A DNA stretch of 58,599 bases from Lunatimonas lonarensis. GTDB lineage: Bacteria; Bacteroidota; Bacteroidia; Cytophagales; Cyclobacteriaceae. The notes under the pieces were generated by a model, which was not told the DNA's origin, made no database searches, and saw only the letters and a program-made list of their open reading frames with translations. Below are positions 55,001-58,599 of the stretch, piece after piece. The position numbers and the translations under genes are program-made. The stretch covers positions 1 through 58,599 of the forward strand of contig NZ_AQHR01000010.1 of assembly GCF_000390185.1 (NCBI RefSeq), written 5' to 3'. Position 1 is the stretch's first letter; each line of letters begins with the position of its first letter.

Positions 55001-55371
55001 TCCTTAATTTGGGCTGAAAGTTTTCTAAGTCCTTGCTCGTCCGCTTCTGTCGGAATACCAATGGTAAGTTGTTCTTTAAATTCCTGTGCAAGTTTCTTGC
55101 GAATTGTAATTGCGGTTTGATTGTCTATTCCACCGTGCTCAGTCTTGGAAAAATACTCTTTGATAATTTCCAGTGGTGGCTTTTGCATACCTACCAATAA
55201 GCGACAACAGTTTTCATCACCACCATTCCAATTGTCAATGTGATGGGCAACTTGCTTCCAACCTCTTAAATTGAAATAGCCCACACAAAAGTCGGCACGA
55301 TGTGAAACATCGAGGGTATAATTTAAACCCTCCGATAAGTGATTCTCTATGTTGTCAAATATTTGCGGCAT
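52018..55371 (-). CDS. PLD-nuclease/SNF2-helicase fusion
   Basis: A 1117-residue protein. Residues 1-190 are a phospholipase-D-type nuclease domain (H138-A-K140 and GSSN at 158-161), then a SNF2-like ATPase: Walker A GDVVGLGKT at 278-286, DESH at 351-354, LLSATPYNK, TTDVLSEGQN and QRAGRVDRIGQ. The order nuclease then translocase fits a DNA-cutting motor that acts when the methylase mark is missing. It starts at the last base of the controller gene's stop region, so the genes are tightly coupled. It is the second gene of the module. The PLD lacks a complete second HKD motif in what I can see, so activity could be through dimerisation, as in many PLD nucleases. Confidence 0.9.
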   Translation of the reverse strand: MPQIFDNIENHLSEGLNYTLDVSHRADFCVGYFNLRGWKQVAHHIDNWNGGDENCCRLLVGMQKPPLEIIKEYFSKTEHGGIDNQTAITIRKKLAQEFKEQLTIGIPTEADEQGLRKLSAQIKEKKVVVKLFLRYPLHAKLYLCFRDDKINPIIGYLGSSNLTLSGLSLQGELNVDVLDRDASNKLSKWFNDRWEDKFCIDISDELAEIIDNSWAADKLIHPYHIYLKIAYHLAREARAGLSEFKVSKVFEKQLLDFQLKAVLVAAHHLNKRGGVIIGDVVGLGKTITATALAKMFEDDFLLETLIICPKNLVKMWEDYRHKYQLRAKIISVTQAQTLLPNERRYRVVIIDESHNLRNREGKRYKAIQEYIQLNDSKVILLSATPYNKTFLDLSNQLRLFIPDEKDLGISPEHFIESIGGKVQFMAKYQTPIRSLPAFEKSEFADDWRELMRLYLVRRTRSFIKAYYTQTDETNNRKFLTFADGSRSYFPDRLPKKVEYHFDANDPSDQYAKLYADDVVQIINHLNLPRYGLGQDQYINQKPLVKPTKEELVIMGNLGRAGARLKGFARTNLFKRLESSGYSFLLSISRHILRNYIFIYAIENKLPFPIGKQDANMLDDYLEDADIENTVSEIEKINLMLSEESYYNQAQKIYDLFSSTYKNRFDWISSQLFSNTLKDTLLNDSRDLLKILDLGKDWSAEADRQLITLHKLITKKHGNEKVLIFTQFADTAKYITAELKKKGVKQVDCVTGDNDDPTSFAYRFSPESNDKRKEVNEADEIRVLITTDVLSEGQNLQDAHIILNYDLPWAIIRLIQRAGRVDRIGQKADKIYCYSFLPEDGIERIIRLRSRLKSRLEQSDEVLGSPDELFFDNQKVRSQLEGLYSEQSGILDEEEDGEVDLASYAFQIWKNATDADPKLNNFIQEMPNVVYATKQNTDIKEHEGVIVYSRTADDNDVLVWANKKGEVITQSQLTILKAAHCTPDTVPQYKIPEHHKLVEKGLDYIKDIEISTGGQLGKQSSVRYRIYMHLTRYYEAYKDTLFVTEAMKRAIDDIYKYPLKETAKEVIGRQLKAGASDDQLANLVVTLREEDKLCIITDEDNADREPQIICSMGLINKE

Positions 55372-55671
55372 TTACTTCTTTGTCTTTTTAATTTGTTTTT
55401 CGGCTGCTTTTAGTCCTTCCGTCAAGTGTTCCAGTCCGCCAAAGTCTTTATTGATTTTGTCCGCTATGAAAGTCGTTTGAACCTCTTTTAAGTCCAGTTG
55501 CAAGATTTCAGAAAGCGGTTTTAAGTAATCAGGTGAAGCCGGTCTTTCCCCACGTTCTACTTTACTAAGTGTAGAAGTATCAATGTCAAGATGAGCCGCA
55601 ACCTTTCTTAATGGCAGATTCTTAGCTTCTCTTGCTTTCCTTATATAGTCACCAAATGTTTCGTTGCTCAT
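55372..55671 (-). CDS. XRE-family controller of the defence module
   Basis: A 99-residue helix-turn-helix regulator. The true start is ATG at 55671; a TTG six bases upstream would add two residues. LPLRKVAAHLDIDTSTLSK matches the reading helix of the controller of the type II system (21622-21930), and the two share a common tail pattern (F-ADKI versus F-SEKI). As the first gene of the five-gene run it probably represses its own promoter through the site at 55682-55702. This explains how a toxic methylase/helicase system is kept in check on entering a new host. Confidence 0.88.
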   Translation of the reverse strand: MSNETFGDYIRKAREAKNLPLRKVAAHLDIDTSTLSKVERGERPASPDYLKPLSEILQLDLKEVQTTFIADKINKDFGGLEHLTEGLKAAEKQIKKTKK

Positions 55672-55681
55672 TGACAAATTG

Positions 55682-55702
55682 TTTTGGACAGATGTGTCAA
55701 AA
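55682..55702. promoter_or_regulatory. Controller operator candidate (TTTGACA...TGTC)
   Basis: An imperfect palindrome, TTTGACA and TGTCC on the minus strand, 11 bp upstream of the controller start. The spacing and half-sites are like those in front of the other controller (21946-21960). An extra TTGACA half-site overlaps the start codon. Confidence 0.55.
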
Positions 55703-56017
55703 TTACAATTTTAATTGAAACGGTCACCCTGTGCGGTGGGGAAATTTTGCTCTTTTGGTTTTGTAAGGTTCGGGCTTGTGTGTCGGGCAAAACCAAATGT
55801 GCAAAATGTGGGCTGGCAGAAAATTAATTTTTTAAAATGCGGGTCGGCAAAAATTTTTAAACCCATTGCGTTGGCTTGTGTGTCCCCAAGTTTTACGTCT
55901 GGTCTGTGTCGAGTTACAGCGAAATGGTCTGTCGGGTTAAGTTCGTCTGTAAAGTTTGGTCAGGATGTCAAAGGTCGATTTTTGGTGTCACGTTGAGGGT
56001 TGTAGTGTCGTCTTTTA
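55703..56017. other. Upstream flank of the defence module
   Basis: No gene seen; a 93-codon plus-strand frame has no homology features. It holds the nested inverted sequences (AAAAATTTTTAAACCCA at 55849-55865, and AAAATTAATTTTTTAAAAT at 55820-55838) and the 15-base leader motif (56000-56014). Confidence 0.5.
56000..56014. repeat. 15-bp leader motif TTGTAGTGTCGTCTT, copy 2
   Basis: Identical to 45930-45944 and in the same orientation, about 330 bp upstream of the controller gene. Confidence 0.6.
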
Positions 56018-56031
56018 GGCTTACTGGTAAC
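56018..56031. repeat. Terminal inverted repeat, right (GGCTTACTGGTAAC)
   Basis: The partner of 46488-46501, one mismatch in 14. It ends where the long palindrome at 56025-56116 begins. Confidence 0.65.
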
Positions 56032-56116
56032 GTAAAGGGTTTTAAACGCAATCTAGCCAAAAAAAACAACTATTTGGGTTGCAGCTCCCTAGATTGCGGT
56101 TAAAACTTAGTTGGAC
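56025..56116. other. attC-like palindrome right of the defence module
   Basis: CTGGTAAC, then TTTTAAACGCAATCTAG (17 bases) pairing with CTAGATTGCGGTTAAAA across a 32-base loop, then GTTGGAC. GTTGGAC fits the R' consensus GTTRRRY. Read on the other strand the left core is GTCCAAC, which fits RYYYAAC. Its position at the edge of the 9.5-kb module suggests a recombination site. Confidence 0.45.
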
Positions 56117-56319
56117 GAAACCGGGGGTCTGTCTATGGGCATTTATGTTTCCCTTTTTGGGCCATTTTTGTGGTTTGGTGACCAGAACATCCGCATAGAT
56201 TGTTGGAACGCCCGGATCTCGGATATTTCCGGTCCGCTAAGGGCAGTCCTTTCCCATTAACGCTGATCCGTTTTCGTTTTTTCCAATGTTTTCAAAGAAC
56301 GTTTTTTCACGGGGCAGCT
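56117..56319. other. Left end region of the IS91-type element
   Basis: About 200 bp between the palindrome and the stop of the transposase gene. The IS91 terminus should lie here, but I cannot fix it. Confidence 0.35.
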
Positions 56320-57495
56320 TCAGGGATCCCTGCCCTTTTCCCCGGCGAGGCCGTAAACCATCCTGCCGGTACCGCAGTCTCCACACATGAACAGGTCCCT
56401 GCCCAGTATTTCCTCCAAAATCTCATAGGTGGACAACCCCTGGTAAAAGGAAATGAACCTTGCCACGTTCAGCAGCCTGAAACAGTCATCCATTTTGGTC
56501 TTGCTGTTCGCCGAAGACATGATCCCGTAGTATCTTATCTTGTAAAACCCGCTGGGGAGTATATGCTGCATGAATCTGCGGGTAAATTCGGCACCGGGAA
56601 GTTCCATGGTTTTGCTTTTGCCGTCCCGGTAATCCTTCCACCTGAACTTTACCGTGCCGTCCCCGAAGGCCAGTATCCGGCTGTTGCTGATGGCCACCCG
56701 GTGGGTGTACCTGCCCAGATAACCAACTGCCTGGTTGGCCCCCTTGAACGTCTTTTTGATGTAGACATGCCACATCTTCGAATAGGCCTCCTTTTTCAAG
56801 AGTTCCGGTGCGGCGTACATGCCTTTATGTTTTTCGGGTATCCTGAGCAGATCTGCGCCCAAAGCCTGGAAAAGCTTTTCCATGAATACGCCCCTGAATA
56901 TCTTGGAGAGTGCCTTCACGGGTACAAAAAACTTCTTGTTGGCAGCCACCCATTCCATTTGGTCGGGGTCAAGCCCTCCGGCCGGTATCAGCATATGGAT
57001 ATGGGGGTGGTAGTTTAGCGCCTGCCCCCAGGTGTGGAGTACCGAGAGGCAGCCGCCGTCCACCCCCAGGAAGGTAGGGTTCGATGCCGCCTTCTTCACC
57101 GCCAGTGCCGAAGCGGCGAAGAGCATCCCGTAGCATTCCCGCTGGTTGAGGTAAAACAGCGGCTTGAGGAATTCCGGTATGGTGAACACCACGTGAAAAT
57201 ACCTTACCGGGAGCATTCTGCACTTCAGCTTTTCCACCCACACAAGCTGTTTTACATACTGGCACTTGGGGCAGTGCCGGTTACGGCAGCTGTTGTAACT
57301 TACCCTGATGTGGCCGCAGCCATCGCAGGTGAGCGTGTGGCTGCCCATACTTGCGGTCCTGCACTCCAATATGTCATTGTATGCCTTCACCTGGTCCGGG
57401 CAAAGCCTTCCCGTGCCCAGAAATTTTTTCTTCTCGGATCCCAGGATATCGGAAAGCTCCGCTCCCCCGTTCCTTCTGTTGACCGTTTCCATCAC
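56320..57495 (-). CDS. IS91-family rolling-circle transposase
   Basis: A 391-residue HUH/Y2-type transposase. The N-terminal zinc finger (CDGCGH and CRNRHCPKCQ, near 58-83), the HUH motif HPHIH (163-167 region), and the YLGRYTHR block with two tyrosines fit the family. Everything appears intact. The start codon overlaps the recombinase gene by 4 bp. GC-rich compared with the defence genes beside it, so it entered separately or later. Confidence 0.9.
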   Translation of the reverse strand: MMETVNRRNGGAELSDILGSEKKKFLGTGRLCPDQVKAYNDILECRTASMGSHTLTCDGCGHIRVSYNSCRNRHCPKCQYVKQLVWVEKLKCRMLPVRYFHVVFTIPEFLKPLFYLNQRECYGMLFAASALAVKKAASNPTFLGVDGGCLSVLHTWGQALNYHPHIHMLIPAGGLDPDQMEWVAANKKFFVPVKALSKIFRGVFMEKLFQALGADLLRIPEKHKGMYAAPELLKKEAYSKMWHVYIKKTFKGANQAVGYLGRYTHRVAISNSRILAFGDGTVKFRWKDYRDGKSKTMELPGAEFTRRFMQHILPSGFYKIRYYGIMSSANSKTKMDDCFRLLNVARFISFYQGLSTYEILEEILGRDLFMCGDCGTGRMVYGLAGEKGRDP

Positions 57496-58300
57496 AGGCC
57501 ATCCAGTGGACTTTTGATTTTCGAGGGATCGAAATTGGTCACATGAAGGTAAACCGAGGTCGTCCTCAGGGATCTGTGCCCCAAAAGTTCCTGGATCACC
57601 CTGATGTTGGTGCCCTGCTCCAGAAGGTGGGTGGCAAATGTATGCCGGAGGGTATGGAAAGAGGCATCCTTCTTTATCCCGCTTTCCACAAGGATCTTTT
57701 TGAACAGATCCTGGACAGTTCTTTTGCTGTAGGCCTTGCCGGCTGTCCGTCCTTCGAAAAGAAAGGTTTTGGGCCGGTAGTACCTGTAATATTCCCGGAG
57801 CTTTTCCAGCAGCTCCCCGGACAGCAGGGTATACCGGTCCTTGTTTCCCTTGCCCCCGCGGACCCTCAACTGCATCCTGTCGCCGTCGATATCGCCAAAC
57901 TTGAGGGCAACCAACTCACCCAGCCTCAGTCCTGAACCATAGGCGAGCGCAACCAGGCAATAATGTTTCCTGTTTATAATTCTGTCCAGGATATGGGAGA
58001 CCTCCTCTTTGGAAAAGACGACGGGGAGGGCTTCGGGCGTCTGGGCCGTTTGATCTTTACCGGGTCCTATTCCCTGCCGAGAACATCCGTGAAAAGAATT
58101 TTGAAGGCACTGATGGTCTGGTTTACACTGGAGGCCGACAGGTTTTTCGTCTCAACCTTATGGAATAGATACTCCTTTAGCTCGGATATGCTGATCTTTT
58201 CCGGACTTTTTCCAAAATGGCCGGAAACTGACGCTACCTGCGAAATATAATTTTCGATACTTCTTGGAGAGTAGTTTCTGATCTGCATCTCCTGATACAT
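57492..58300 (-). pseudogene. Tyrosine recombinase, broken by stop and frameshift
   Basis: An N-terminal SAM-like part (58067-58300, MYQEMQIRNYSPRSIENYI) stops at GAA TAG. The reading then goes on as DPVKIKRPRRPK before a one-base shift near 58030, after which the catalytic domain continues (VVFSKEEVSHIL, GSGLRLGELV with Arg, HTLRHTFATHLL, LGHRSLRTTSVYLH with the Tyr). The residues R, H-x-x-R, H and Y are present. It lacks the extra loop expected for an integron integrase, so it is not IntI. Confidence 0.85.
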
Positions 58301-58599
58301 CTGCAGACGTAGGCTTTTTTTTCCATGATTAATAGAGTTTAAAGATTATACATGGAATAAAAATAAGCTATTTATCTGAAAATAAGAACGTTAATAGATG
58401 AAAAGTCAAAAACTACCGACGTAGGAGGTTTTGTTCAACGTATTGCCGCTTGCCGCAGTGGGGGATTTCGGAGCACTTCACTGTCAACCAAGCAGAAACT
58501 TTGATAGAAGCACTGCACTTGATTTAACCACGTCAGCCCCCATTGCGGCAAACGGCTGTTGAACAAAAGCTTCGCTAGCCTTACCGGTCCGGAATCCAT
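58301..58599. other. Window end with attC-like palindrome
   Basis: No gene. The recombinase promoter side is followed by the 132-bp palindrome at 58433-58564, and the window then ends. Confidence 0.5.
58433..58564. other. attC-like palindrome with perfect cores
   Basis: Starts GTTCAAC and ends GTTGAAC, which exactly meet the RYYYAAC and GTTRRRY consensus of integron R'' and R' boxes. Unpaired spacers (GTATTG and CT) are followed by CCG-TTGCCGCA-TGGGGG pairing with CCCCCA-TGCGGCAA-CGG with single unpaired bases, then a ~70-base centre. This is the best attC match in the window. Confidence 0.55.

Larger units (their letters stand above)
56320..58300 (-). mobile_element. IS91-family element with broken recombinase
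   Basis: An IS91-type transposase gene with an overlapping tyrosine recombinase gene upstream, the arrangement usual for Bacteroidota IS91 members. The transposase is complete; the recombinase has a nonsense codon and a frameshift. It moves by rolling-circle replication and could carry flanking DNA with it, which is relevant to the defence module next door. Confidence 0.85.

Noticed and set aside
55715..55996. A 93-codon plus-strand ORF upstream of the defence controller
   Set aside because: Low-complexity G/T-rich sequence between inverted repeats; no family features.
57492..58300. Integron integrase (IntI)
   Set aside because: The catalytic residues are those of a tyrosine recombinase, but the extra IntI loop is missing, the gene is broken, and it overlaps an IS91 transposase as in Bacteroidota IS91 elements.
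1..58599. CRISPR arrays and rRNA or tRNA genes
   Set aside because: I saw no regular spaced repeats, cas genes, or tRNA-like cloverleaf or rRNA stretches on reading the window.

Overview
The window looks like a chromosomal segment of a Bacteroidota bacterium, most likely Cytophagales/Cyclobacteriaceae-like. The grounds are a SusC/SusD pair with a FecI/FecR-type sigma and anti-sigma pair, many secreted S1 sulfatases with Bacteroidota-style lipoprotein signals, PSD1/DUF1501 proteins, and weak Shine-Dalgarno usage. This assignment comes from gene content, not from a marker gene.

Layout. (1) About 1-3.5 kb is an AT-rich accessory block: a DUF262 plus HEPN ribonuclease pair and a small secreted protein, separated by long palindromes that resemble integron attC sites. 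(2) 3.9-18.98 kb is GC-richer host sequence on the minus strand: two sulfatases, a ribonucleoside-scavenging cluster (sugar transporter, ribokinase, nucleoside hydrolase), a GH5-like protein, and a DUF1501/PSD1-cytochrome pair. It is interrupted by a 2.6-kb insert (7.08-9.69 kb) holding a lipoprotein with a glycine-zipper tail, a small membrane protein, and a sigma-factor fragment fused to a dead IS1595-type transposase. (3) 19.2-21.95 kb is an AT-rich type II restriction-modification operon (controller, C5 methyltransferase, PD-ExK nuclease). (4) 22.1-38.9 kb is again carbohydrate-oriented: a TIM-barrel isomerase, two sulfatases, a 3'-truncated sialidase, a beta-helix protein, a double ThuA protein, a CBM9/PKD protein, a PhoD phosphatase and SusD. 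A DUF433/DUF5615 toxin-antitoxin pair has been inserted into it. (5) 38.9-44.4 kb is SusC with an STN domain, FecR and an ECF sigma factor. (6) 44.9-56.1 kb is a defence island: a sulfatase stub, a TIR gene broken by a nonsense codon, and a large module of controller, PLD-helicase, N6-methylase, AAA ATPase and DUF4276-like protein that matches the helicase-methylase-ATPase (Hma) idea. (7) 56.3-58.3 kb is an IS91-family transposase with a broken tyrosine recombinase, followed by another perfect-core attC-like palindrome.

How it fits together. The host genes describe uptake and desulfation of a sulfated glycan: a SusC/D transporter with trans-envelope signalling to an ECF sigma factor, plus sulfatases, glycosidase-like proteins and sugar isomerase/transport functions. 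At least five separate defence or toxin modules have been pasted into this locus. Two of them use near-paralogous XRE controllers with what looks like the same operator half-sites. Two others sit between long direct repeats made of the 3' end of the interrupted host gene. Two more, the DUF262/HEPN pair and the 9.5-kb helicase-methylase module, are bounded by short inverted cores and end at copies of the same ~300-bp repeat. The most novel claim is that integron-like or transposon-like cassettes carry whole defence systems here without a visible functional integrase.
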